Assembly: GCA_937897625.1 (NCBI GenBank)
Contig: CALCNZ010000393.1
Span: forward strand, 1 to 7,679
Source of the DNA: an uncultured Flavobacteriales bacterium
GTDB taxonomy: Bacteria; Bacteroidota; Bacteroidia; Flavobacteriales_D; Sanyastnellaceae
Direction: 5' to 3'
Length of the DNA: 7,679 bases
The position numbers and the translations under genes are program-made. Shown piece after piece: positions 1 to 6,769 of this stretch. Every line of letters starts with the position of its first letter. The first letter of the stretch is position 1. The notes below the pieces were generated by a model. That model was not told the origin of the DNA, ran no database searches, and worked only from the letters and a program-made list of their open reading frames with translations.

Positions 1-1
1 T

Positions 2-1594
2 CGTGGTATTTGCCAACTCTGTTACGGTTATGACTTAGGCTTTAACAAAATGGTTGAACTGGGTGCGGCTGTCGGAATCGTAGCTGCTCAAGCAATTGGT
101 GAACCGGGTACTCAGCTTACGATGCGTACGTTCCACACGGGTGGTGCTGCTTCTGGTTCGGCTATTGATTCTGACTTGAAAGCGAAATACGCAGGTATCG
201 TTGAAATTGAGGATCTTCGTACCGTTGAAAGAAAAGAAAATAATACTACTGTTACTGTTGTTGTTGCTCGTTCAGCAGAATTGAAAATCAACGACGAGAA
301 AACAGGAATCACAATGGCTACAATGAATCTTCCTTACGGATCGATTCTTCATGTAAACACAGGTGATGTTGTTAAAAAGAACGACGTGATTTGCGAATTC
401 GATCCGTTCAACAGTGTGATCATCACTGAAGAAGATGGAACAATTAATTTCGACGCAATCGAAGAAGGAATTACCTTCAAGACTGAAGTCGATGAGCAAA
501 CCGGATTCTCTGAAAAGATTATTATTGAAACAAAAGACAAGAAGAAAAACCCAAGCATCGAAGTCGTTCGCGGCAAAGAAGTGGTGAAGGTTTACTCTCT
601 TCCAGTAGGTGCTCACTTGAACACTGAAAACGGAACGAAGATTACCAAAGGTAGTATTCTTGCTAAGATCCCTCGTATGGCGGGTCGTGGTGGTGACATC
701 ACCGGTGGTCTTCCACGTGTAACTGAATTGTTCGAAGCACGTAACCCATCGAACCCAGCAAACGTTGCGGAAATTGACGGTATCGTAGAATACGGAAAAA
801 TCAAGCGTGGTAACCGCGAGATTATCCTTCGCTCTCGTACTGGAGAAGAGAAGAAATATTTGATCAACTTGGCTAAGCATATCTTAGTTCAAGACGGAGA
901 CTTTGTTCGCGCAGGTATGCAATTGTCTGATGGTGCTATCTCTCCTGGAGATATCCTAGACATTCAAGGACCAACTGCCGTTCAAGAATACTTGGTGAAT
1001 GAAATTCAAGAGGTATACCGTCTGCAAGGTGTGAAAATCAATGACAAGCATTTCGAAGTTATTGTTCGTCAAATGATGCGCAAAGTAGAAATCCTTGATG
1101 CTGGTGATACTCGTTTCTTACAAGGAAGCACTGTAGACAAAGCGGAATTCATTGATGAAAATGACTTGTTATTCGACAAAGTAGTTGTTACTGAAGCAGG
1201 CGACTCAGAGAAATTCTTACCGGGTCAGGTTATTACAGCATTGCAATTCAGAACTGAAAACTCTGAGTTGAAGCGTAAAGACCGCACCGTTATGGAATCT
1301 CGTGAAGCCATCACAGCTACTGCTCGTCCTATCCTTCAAGGTATCACAAGAGCTTCGTTGCAAACAGATTCATGGATCTCTGCAGCGTCGTTCCAAGAGA
1401 CTACGAAAGTATTGAACGAAGCAGCTGTTCAAGGAAAAACAGACTTCTTGAACGGATTGAAAGAAAACGTTATCGTTGGTCACCCAATCCCAGCGGGATC
1501 TGGAAGCCGTCGATTCCAAAAAATGTTAGTAGGCAACAGCGAAGACTTGGTAAACATCATGGCCAAGCGCAATGCCTCTGTAGAAGAAGCATAA
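2..1594 (+). CDS. rpoC: DNA-directed RNA polymerase subunit beta' (RpoC), C-terminal part
   Basis: This is the 3' portion of the gene for the largest catalytic subunit of RNA polymerase; the 5' end lies outside the window. The open frame runs from the first bases, so the ATG at 50 is internal. At 5-28 it reads GICQLCYG, the last two cysteines of the second zinc site. The trigger-loop start QLTMRTFHTGG follows, with Met, Arg and His (His at 134-136) in the positions known to contact the nucleotide. About 180 residues (nt ~149-691) separate this from GDITGGLPRVTELFEAR. This matches in position and sequence the SI3 trigger-loop insertion known from E. coli, with blocks such as PYGSIL and the IP before the GDITGG return. 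The C-terminal clamp blocks include VYRLQGVKINDKH, ISAASFQETTKVL and LKENVIVGHPIPAG. About 530 residues are visible, ending in an acidic tail (SVEEA). Identification is secure from sequence. Confidence 0.98.
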   Translation, partial: RGICQLCYGYDLGFNKMVELGAAVGIVAAQAIGEPGTQLTMRTFHTGGAASGSAIDSDLKAKYAGIVEIEDLRTVERKENNTTVTVVVARSAELKINDEKTGITMATMNLPYGSILHVNTGDVVKKNDVICEFDPFNSVIITEEDGTINFDAIEEGITFKTEVDEQTGFSEKIIIETKDKKKNPSIEVVRGKEVVKVYSLPVGAHLNTENGTKITKGSILAKIPRMAGRGGDITGGLPRVTELFEARNPSNPANVAEIDGIVEYGKIKRGNREIILRSRTGEEKKYLINLAKHILVQDGDFVRAGMQLSDGAISPGDILDIQGPTAVQEYLVNEIQEVYRLQGVKINDKHFEVIVRQMMRKVEILDAGDTRFLQGSTVDKAEFIDENDLLFDKVVVTEAGDSEKFLPGQVITALQFRTENSELKRKDRTVMESREAITATARPILQGITRASLQTDSWISAASFQETTKVLNEAAVQGKTDFLNGLKENVIVGHPIPAGSGSRRFQKMLVGNSEDLVNIMAKRNASVEEA

Positions 1595-1616
1595 CATCTT
1601 CCATACTAAAAAACTT

Positions 1617-1643
1617 AAAAGAGCCGCATATGCGGCTCTTTTT
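1617..1643 (+). terminator. Rho-independent terminator after rpoC, possibly bidirectional
   Basis: A perfect 18-nt palindrome, GAGCCGCATATGCGGCTC at 1621-1638, is flanked by AAAA on the left and TTTTT on the right, 22 nt past the rpoC stop. Read on the minus strand, the same stem is followed by a T-rich run (complement of 1608-1620), so it could also stop transcription arriving from the right. It likely ends the rpoC operon, since no further plus-strand gene follows directly. Confidence 0.9.
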
Positions 1644-1752
1644 GTGTGTTGCAATACTATGTGATGCGCTCATTCATTCAATGTCGCTCCTTGCCTCCTA
1701 TTTCCGAAAAGCTCTGATTGAATTCATAAAGTCGGGCGCTGCTTCTCTGCAT

Positions 1753-1784
1753 GAAAAAAAAGGGTCGACCAACGGTCGACCCTT
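1753..1784 (-). terminator. Rho-independent terminator of the T9SS-sorted protein gene
   Basis: An 11-bp perfect stem (1760-1770 with 1774-1784, core GGGTCGACC) closes a 3-nt loop. On the minus strand it is followed by a run of T (complement of 1753-1759). It lies 23 nt downstream of the stop of the minus-strand gene at 1808. There is no T tract on its plus-strand 3' side, so it should act in one direction only. Confidence 0.9.
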
Positions 1785-1807
1785 CCACATAAAATAAAAC
1801 TTTCGAA

Positions 1808-2896
1808 TTACTTTACAAATGTCGTTTGACGAACAGCACCTGCGTTCGATACACTGCGAACAATGTACATTCCAGCAGAAAGTGACTGCGTGTTCAACTG
1901 AACTTGCTGAGCGCCTGCAGAAACGTTGTAACGCTCTGTAGAAACAAGTTGTCCTTGTGCGTTGAAGATATCTAATCTTCCTTGCTCTGTTGCTGTAGCG
2001 TTCCATTGAATGGTCGCCGATTCTGAAACTGGATTAGGGAAAATCATGAATTCATTTGCTGAAGATATCTCAGCAACTGCATTTGGACTTGGCATGGTTC
2101 CAACAACATTTAACGTGAACCCTTGCATTTCAATTCCGCCTGGAGTAGTTGATCCGTCAGCATTCACTGTGAAGGTCACACAATCCGTTGCGGTGCATCC
2201 GCTCGCGTCTGCATAGGTAGCGCATACAGTGTATGTTCCAATATTTGAATACACCCAAGTTGGGAAAGTCGCAGTTGAAGCCCCTCCGTCTCCGAAGTTC
2301 CAGGCAATTGTGCTTCCTGCTGGAATGCCCGCTAGGTAGATATATACAACGAAAGGATTGTTATCCAATGAGTCTGGCACTAGAACAATGTCAAGTGAAC
2401 AGCCACCGATGTTGCATCCTTCGTCAACAGTTCCGTTACAGTTGTTATCCATTCCATCGCACCATTCTGTTGCGTTTGGATTAATAGCAGCATCGTTGTC
2501 GTTGCAGTCTGCATTGCTGTTGAATCCGTCTCCGTCATTATCAACAACTCCACTGCTGTTAGCCATATCAATGTTGAAAGTGGTTACTGCACCAGCAACC
2601 AATGGTCCTGTTGCGCAAGCAACAACTCCGTTGCAATCCGTTGCACAAACCGTAACAATGTAATTCGTACCAAAGGCATTCACTGCAACTGTACCCATGA
2701 ACGATGAGCCTGCTGGATCAACAGCATTCAGTAAAAACGTACCGGCAGCTCCAGATGTTGAATCGACATATGCCCCCGATACTGTAACGGCACATCCTGC
2801 ATTTGAAATAACAACTGAAATGGGCATCCCCTGAGAAAATGTTTTTCCTGCAAAAGCCATAAAAGACAAAACAAGTAAAAGTCGAAATGATTTCAT
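1808..2896 (-). CDS. Secreted protein with MopE-like metal-binding motif, PKD-like domain and T9SS sorting domain
   Basis: The product is 362 residues. Residues 1-22 (MKSFRLLLVLSFMAFAGKTF then SQ) form a Sec signal peptide. Residues 30-115 hold a beta-rich domain with paired cysteines. Residues 118-161 carry an acidic, Cys-containing motif (DNDGDGF, then DCNDND, then CDGMDNNCNG and DEGC) of the kind annotated as the MopE-type putative metal-binding motif. Residues 165-245 look like a PKD domain (WNFGDGG at 199-205, GTYTVCATY at 220-228). Residues 284-362 are a type A T9SS sorting domain (FPNPV at 286-290, GMYIVR at 342-347). It should therefore be exported across the outer membrane and be surface-attached or released. 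The frame stays open upstream to 3103, but that extension lacks signal-peptide character and runs into the divergent gene, so the ATG at 2894-2896 is chosen. The ligand and role are unknown; calcium or copper binding is inferred from the motif family only. Confidence 0.9.
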   Translation of the reverse strand: MKSFRLLLVLSFMAFAGKTFSQGMPISVVISNAGCAVTVSGAYVDSTSGAAGTFLLNAVDPAGSSFMGTVAVNAFGTNYIVTVCATDCNGVVACATGPLVAGAVTTFNIDMANSSGVVDNDGDGFNSNADCNDNDAAINPNATEWCDGMDNNCNGTVDEGCNIGGCSLDIVLVPDSLDNNPFVVYIYLAGIPAGSTIAWNFGDGGASTATFPTWVYSNIGTYTVCATYADASGCTATDCVTFTVNADGSTTPGGIEMQGFTLNVVGTMPSPNAVAEISSANEFMIFPNPVSESATIQWNATATEQGRLDIFNAQGQLVSTERYNVSAGAQQVQLNTQSLSAGMYIVRSVSNAGAVRQTTFVK

Positions 2897-2962
2897 AGTT
2901 AATAATTTGAAACGAAAATAATACAATTCAGCGAGTAATTTCGCATTGAAATTTTTTCCATT
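2897..2962. promoter_or_regulatory. Divergent promoter region between secreted protein and lipoprotein genes
   Basis: This 66-nt AT-rich spacer separates two divergently transcribed genes and must hold both start regions if neither is expressed by read-through. A plus-strand TAATTTCG at 2936-2943 and a minus-strand TATTTTCG (2920 to 2913) resemble the Bacteroidota -7 element TAnnTTTG, each 16-20 nt from its start codon. Neither has a TTG at the usual 17-23 nt spacing upstream, so the exact promoters are uncertain. No Shine-Dalgarno sequence is seen on either side, as is common in this phylum. Confidence 0.35.
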
Positions 2963-4423
2963 ATGCCAATCCAGAAATCTTCCCTTTACCTTTTCTTCTT
3001 TCTCTTTGCCGCGTTGTCCTTCTCTTCGTGCAAAATCACAGCTCCGGCTCCTGAAATGGCCAATGTGGAAATTCCGATAGGGCCACCGCCGTCCGTTTCT
3101 CATATCAATATTCCAGTCAACATTTCGATAGACCCGATTTTAAAATTCGCAAACGAATCTTCTTCACCCATTATTCGAAATCCAGAATGGCCCTATTACA
3201 AATCCTTTGGTGAATGCGATGGTCCACAAGCTAATTACGATGTATTCCGCGAAAATCTCAACGGTTATGTAGTTGGAAATAAATTCGTCGTTGGAACAAA
3301 AGCTTGGTACGGCATTGAAGGAAACTATTGCACCGGTTGTGTGTGGGGTACATGTGTTCATCCTCGAATTCCATTTTCTTGCGGAAGTGGAAACGAATCA
3401 AAGCGCCGCGTAGAAATTGAATTTTCATCGGTCCTTTCCATGAACGAAAACTATCAGCTCATTACTTCAACCTCGCTTACCAAACTGAATCCAATGGATC
3501 CTTGCGAATTGACGTTTTTGAAAATTGACATGACCGGGGAAATCATGAAAGCCATTCGCCCTGCCCTTTTCGATGTGTGCAAATACATTGACGAGCAGTG
3601 CTTAAAAGTAGATTTCAAGAGTTACGCGAATGAAGCTTGGAAGCAATTGAACAGTCAGATGGAAATTCCTGGATATGGTTACCTCACATTCAACGCTTCT
3701 AATTTTAAGTTAGGACCTATGTACGGCTATGGAAATATTCTTCAAGTGAATTTGGGAATTGATGCCACACCTGTTATGAGTTTAGATCGAAATGAAAATG
3801 CGGTCATCCCTCCTCTTCCTCCTTTGAATGTGCAGAATGAAATGACCTCTGGATTTACCATTGAAATGCCAATTAAATCGAGTTACGAAAGTCTTTCGGC
3901 CAAAGTGAATGAAATAGCTGCTGGAAGCACATTTGCAAGCGATGATCAAAAGAAAAGTATCACTGTGAAAAACCTTACGCTTTCTGGATTGGGAAATCAA
4001 AAAATTCAAGTGGAGGTCTTGTGCGACATGAAAGTAGGATTCAAGAAATACAAAAATTGCAATTTCTTTTTAGCGCTTACACCAAGCATAGACCCATTGA
4101 CAAACAAAATGAGTGTGAGTTCGATCGACATTGATAGCAAATCGCGACACTTGCTTATGAATGCTGGGGTAGATGTTTTTCAGACCAAACTTACCCAGAC
4201 CATTCAAAGCGCCTGTAATGTTGACTTAACTCCTACCCTTCAATCTGCAAAAGCTGAAATTGAGAAACAATTAAACGGAGAATTGATGTCAGGTGTGAAT
4301 TTGAAAGGCCTATTAAACAGTCTGCAGATAACCGGATTTTATCCCACACAAAAAGAGCTACAAATTAATGTAGCTCTGAATGGGAATTTACAAATCGACG
4401 TATTGAATTATACTACTCGTTAA
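2963..4423 (+). CDS. DUF4403-like putative lipoprotein
   Basis: The product is 486 residues. A hydrophobic leader (about residues 7-20) ends in FSSC with Cys23, a plausible lipobox with Phe at -3, which suggests lipidation. The residues after Cys23 (KITAPAPEM) lack the acidic run of known Bacteroidota surface-export signals, so a periplasmic-facing location is more likely (inference). SHINIPVNISIDPIL at 46-60 resembles the start of the DUF4403 family, and overall length and helix/strand pattern also fit; this assignment is from memory of the family. The family has no established function that I know of. Residues 85-213 hold eight cysteines, including the cluster Cys123, Cys126, Cys131 and Cys140. 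The start ATG has no visible Shine-Dalgarno sequence. The stop codon overlaps that of the convergent gene by 4 nt. I see no plus-strand terminator after it. Confidence 0.85.
   Translation: MPIQKSSLYLFFFLFAALSFSSCKITAPAPEMANVEIPIGPPPSVSHINIPVNISIDPILKFANESSSPIIRNPEWPYYKSFGECDGPQANYDVFRENLNGYVVGNKFVVGTKAWYGIEGNYCTGCVWGTCVHPRIPFSCGSGNESKRRVEIEFSSVLSMNENYQLITSTSLTKLNPMDPCELTFLKIDMTGEIMKAIRPALFDVCKYIDEQCLKVDFKSYANEAWKQLNSQMEIPGYGYLTFNASNFKLGPMYGYGNILQVNLGIDATPVMSLDRNENAVIPPLPPLNVQNEMTSGFTIEMPIKSSYESLSAKVNEIAAGSTFASDDQKKSITVKNLTLSGLGNQKIQVEVLCDMKVGFKKYKNCNFFLALTPSIDPLTNKMSVSSIDIDSKSRHLLMNAGVDVFQTKLTQTIQSACNVDLTPTLQSAKAEIEKQLNGELMSGVNLKGLLNSLQITGFYPTQKELQINVALNGNLQIDVLNYTTR
4350..4377 (-). terminator. 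Probable terminator of the minus-strand gene, inside the convergent coding sequence
   Basis: A perfect 9-bp stem, AGAGCTACA at 4354-4362 with TGTAGCTCT at 4369-4377, encloses a 6-nt AT loop. Read on the minus strand it is followed by TTTT (complement of 4350-4353), giving a Rho-independent terminator shape about 42 nt after the stop of the minus-strand gene at 4420. On the plus strand nothing T-rich follows. The element overlaps codons 464-472 of the lipoprotein gene. The moderate GC content of the stem makes its strength uncertain. Confidence 0.65.
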
Positions 4424-6117
4424 TTGTATTTGTTTCTATTTCCTGAAACTTGGGCATCTATGGTTTTCATCATGCGCCAAAGAATGTGATCGGGGCTATC
4501 CGTGAAATTCATTTCTAAATGAAAATTCATTCCATCTGAAGTAAACTTCATGTTGTCGAGCATTTCTAAATAACTCTTTGAATCTTGAACCATTCTCGCA
4601 TTTTCTCTTTCGATATCTGGATAATTCTTGTAGTTCAAATCCAAATAACCTGAGCCCGCCTTTTCCGTTAGCATTTCTTCCAAATCGCCGTCCCATGCGA
4701 AATTTTGAGAAGCGAAAGAAGATTCGTCATTCGACAAAGAAAGATAATTGCCTTCGTATTTATAGTACCACTTGATGTTTTCATCTTTCAATTCTAATAC
4801 TTCAAGACCGTTGTATTGGTAGCGTTTAGCCTCTGGTTCTGGCTGCTCTTCGTAAATTATTGGAGAGCTAAATGAGCTGTACGAATCTTCACTCAACAAC
4901 TCTTGAAATTCATAGGCTTCAACCTCAGGCTCATTTACTTTCGCAACGAATTTTGCTATGAGGTTTTCGACAATTCCTTTATCCTTCAAACCTAAATTAA
5001 TTTTAAAAATTGGGGTGAGAACATTTGACGTATCCATTTTCATCGGAACTGGCGTGTCATAAAATCCGTTCGGCTCCCAGCTGTCGTAATCTGCCACTTC
5101 TCTAATTTTCTGAACATTCTTCACATCGATCAATGAGAAAGTCATTTCACCATTTAATCCGTTTTTAATTTCATCCAATGAAAATCCGTCTTTCATCATC
5201 TCTTCATTAATCTTGGGATACAATCCTAAAACTTTCTCGAGATTCATATTAGCGGCATAGAATCCTTTCGGTTGTGTTGGTGAAATAAGCTTAATTAAGT
5301 CGCCCGATATTCCTTCATCTTTCATCGTTGAAATTTCTTCAGGTGTCGCTCCTTCCACTGGGTAGTACATTGCGTCAATAAGCATTTGTTTATCCTCGAA
5401 AAGAACTGTCATACCTATTCCTTCAACTTTATCCAATGAAGCCATTTGGTTTTGAACTTCTCCACCCACTTCACTCATTAAATCTTGAAACTTTTTCATG
5501 TTCATGTATGTGCCCAAATCTGCGTCAAGCGATTCGAATTCCATATACGTTTCATTTTCCAACATGCTCATGTCTTCATCTTGAGCAAAGGCCTGCTTCG
5601 CTTTTTCCATTACATCATCGTCATTTCGAAAATACATGAGAGCAACATTTTTATCCCAAATGAGTGCAACATCGTTGTGGTCTATTTCAGCGGTGTAGAT
5701 TCCATCTGTTTTTTGAACTTCAATGTCGCTGTCTATGCTTTTCACAGTTTCTTCAAAATCTTTCGCATCTTTAATTCCAAACACAATTCCACCATAAAAC
5801 TCATCGCCTTTACTCATGAACCCGTAGGCGTTTTGCATGAAGTTGACACCTGACTTTTTCGGGCTCTCCAATATATCATTGAACACACTTTCTTCATCGC
5901 GCAATTCATTGAACATATCCAATTCTTTCCATTTCTTAAACTCAGCTTTATCCGCCAAACTTTTTAAATCTGCTTTAAACACTATGGCTGCGTCTTGTGG
6001 AATTTTTGCGATAAGTTTGTTGTTATTCGACATTCCGAGGTACCAGAACAACCCTGCAAGACCAAGAATTAATGAGGTTCCTCCGATAATTAATCCTGTT
6101 TTAACTGATTTTTTCAT
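4420..6117 (-). CDS. Membrane-anchored DUF4836/DUF3352-like protein of unknown function
   Basis: The product is 565 residues. A short basic N-terminus (MKKSVK) precedes one hydrophobic helix at about 7-28 with no clear cleavage site or lipobox Cys, so it is probably an N-terminally anchored protein with a large domain outside the cytoplasm. KIPQDAAIVFKADLKSLADK at 38-57 resembles the opening of DUF4836 and DUF3352 proteins, where a phrase of the type 'IP.DA..V...D...L..K' starts a repeated beta-rich fold. The rest is acidic, with many Asp/Glu stretches and Met-rich segments, and has no catalytic motif I recognise. The ATG at 6115-6117 directly precedes the helix and is the natural start. It is divergent from the cupin gene and convergent with the lipoprotein gene, overlapping it by 4 nt at the stops. 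The reading as a real gene is firm; the family name is tentative. Confidence 0.85.
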   Translation of the reverse strand: MKKSVKTGLIIGGTSLILGLAGLFWYLGMSNNNKLIAKIPQDAAIVFKADLKSLADKAEFKKWKELDMFNELRDEESVFNDILESPKKSGVNFMQNAYGFMSKGDEFYGGIVFGIKDAKDFEETVKSIDSDIEVQKTDGIYTAEIDHNDVALIWDKNVALMYFRNDDDVMEKAKQAFAQDEDMSMLENETYMEFESLDADLGTYMNMKKFQDLMSEVGGEVQNQMASLDKVEGIGMTVLFEDKQMLIDAMYYPVEGATPEEISTMKDEGISGDLIKLISPTQPKGFYAANMNLEKVLGLYPKINEEMMKDGFSLDEIKNGLNGEMTFSLIDVKNVQKIREVADYDSWEPNGFYDTPVPMKMDTSNVLTPIFKINLGLKDKGIVENLIAKFVAKVNEPEVEAYEFQELLSEDSYSSFSSPIIYEEQPEPEAKRYQYNGLEVLELKDENIKWYYKYEGNYLSLSNDESSFASQNFAWDGDLEEMLTEKAGSGYLDLNYKNYPDIERENARMVQDSKSYLEMLDNMKFTSDGMNFHLEMNFTDSPDHILWRMMKTIDAQVSGNRNKYN

Positions 6118-6195
6118 ATTGAATCAAATTTAAGTCATTCTTATTTTGAAGGCTCTAAATTTACACTTTATATTCCCTCCTCAATTGAATAACAA
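6118..6195. promoter_or_regulatory. Divergent promoter region between the DUF4836-like and cupin genes
   Basis: This 78-nt AT-rich region separates two divergent genes. On the minus strand, TTG (6184-6182), an 18-nt spacer and TAAATTTA (6163-6156) form a fair Bacteroidota-type promoter 38 nt before the start at 6117; a better-matching TAAATTTG (6132-6125) sits only 7 nt from the ATG and would leave almost no leader. On the plus strand, TTTG (6145-6148), 20 nt and TATATTCC (6169-6176) is a weaker candidate for the cupin gene. These are matches by eye to TTG and TAnnTTTG and remain uncertain. Confidence 0.35.
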
Positions 6196-6618
6196 ATGAA
6201 CGCCAAACAATATATCGATCAACTTCACATGCTTCCGCATCCTGAAGGGGGGTATTTCAAAGAGATTTTCCGAAGTAATAATTCAATTCAGTTCACTGGT
6301 TTCGAAGGCGAACGATCTTTGAGCACGAGTATATTTTTTCTTCTCGAAAAAGGACAGACCTCTGCGCTTCATCGCATTAAGAGCGACGAGATTTGGTATT
6401 TTCACGACGGACAAACATTGGAAATTATCGAACTCGATTCACAAGGAAAAGAACAGATCACCCTTTTGGGAAAAAACATAGTAAGTGGCGAAGTACTGCA
6501 GCACGTCGTACCAGCAGGAACCTGGTTCGGGGCGAGATTGGCAGCAGATTCCGAATTTTGTTTGGCAGGTTGTCAAGTAAGTCCTGGATTCGATTTTAAA
6601 GATTTTGAGTTGAAGTGA
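6196..6618 (+). CDS. DUF985 family cupin (Cupin_5)
   Basis: The product is 140 residues, a single cupin domain of the usual length for DUF985. The diagnostic N-terminus LPHPEGGYFKEIFRS is at 13-27. The first cupin motif covers residues 56-72 (SALHRIKSDEIWYFHDG; candidate ligands His59, Glu65 and His70). The second includes HVVPAGTWFGA at 103-113 and the family ending CQVSPGFDFKDFEL at 126-139. Proteins of this family share the RmlC-like beta-barrel and bind small molecules or metal, but no general reaction is established, so no enzyme activity is assigned. It is cytoplasmic, as there is no signal peptide. No terminator is visible behind it, and the small lysine-rich ORF starts 46 nt downstream, so co-transcription is possible. 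Confidence 0.95.
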   Translation: MNAKQYIDQLHMLPHPEGGYFKEIFRSNNSIQFTGFEGERSLSTSIFFLLEKGQTSALHRIKSDEIWYFHDGQTLEIIELDSQGKEQITLLGKNIVSGEVLQHVVPAGTWFGARLAADSEFCLAGCQVSPGFDFKDFELK

Positions 6619-6637
6619 AAATTTCACCTTAAATTCG
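6605..6637 (+). promoter_or_regulatory. Candidate promoter for the small lysine-rich ORF
   Basis: TAAATTCG at 6630-6637 resembles the Bacteroidota -7 element. A TTG at 6610-6612 lies 17 nt upstream, and a TTTG ending at 6607 lies 22 nt upstream. Transcription would begin near 6643, giving a leader of about 20 nt before the ATG at 6665. It overlaps the end of the cupin gene. The match is by eye only. Confidence 0.35.
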
Positions 6638-6664
6638 AAACGTTAACAAGAAAAACACTACATC

Positions 6665-6769
6665 ATGGGAAAAGGAAAAGACGTTAAAAAAGAAGTGAAG
6701 AAAGTTGCTACGAAGACAGCCAAAGAAAAGAAAGCCGAGAAGCGCGACAAGAAGCCGAAGTACGACTAA
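6665..6769 (+). CDS. Small lysine-rich basic protein, 34 residues, hypothetical
   Basis: An ATG-to-TAA frame encodes 34 residues beginning MGKGKDVKKEVKKVATK and ending KKPKYD. Fourteen of 34 residues are Lys, with one Arg and six acidic residues, for a net charge near +9; there is no Cys, no Trp and no hydrophobic segment. The middle is compatible with an amphipathic or disordered helix. The MGKG start recalls the small ribosomal protein bTHX of this phylum, but the GSYG-type motif expected of bTHX is absent, so that name is not applied. Support for a real gene: it fills the gap between two genes, ends precisely at a 4-nt stop overlap with tcdA, and has a candidate promoter. Binding to RNA or DNA is only an inference from charge. 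A chance frame in A-rich DNA cannot be excluded. Confidence 0.6.
   Translation: MGKGKDVKKEVKKVATKTAKEKKAEKRDKKPKYD

Noticed and set aside
272..880. 202-codon minus-strand open frame inside rpoC
   Set aside because: Entirely antisense to strongly conserved rpoC sequence; the product resembles no family.
1372..1797. 141-codon plus-strand open frame spanning the end of rpoC and the spacer
   Set aside because: Most of it lies in another frame of rpoC and it runs through both terminator hairpins; Cys/Arg/Ser-rich translation without domain features.
2897..3103. 69-residue N-terminal extension of the T9SS-sorted protein
   Set aside because: It would overlap the divergent lipoprotein gene and bury an obvious signal peptide; the ATG at 2896 gives a standard secreted protein.
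5485..5853. 122-codon plus-strand open frame opposite the DUF4836-like gene
   Set aside because: Antisense shadow; His/Phe-rich translation typical of the reverse complement of Asp/Glu/Met/Lys codons.
6615..6627. Short palindrome GTGAAAATTTCAC at the end of the cupin gene
   Set aside because: Only a weak 5-bp stem can form and no T run follows, so it is not supported as a terminator.
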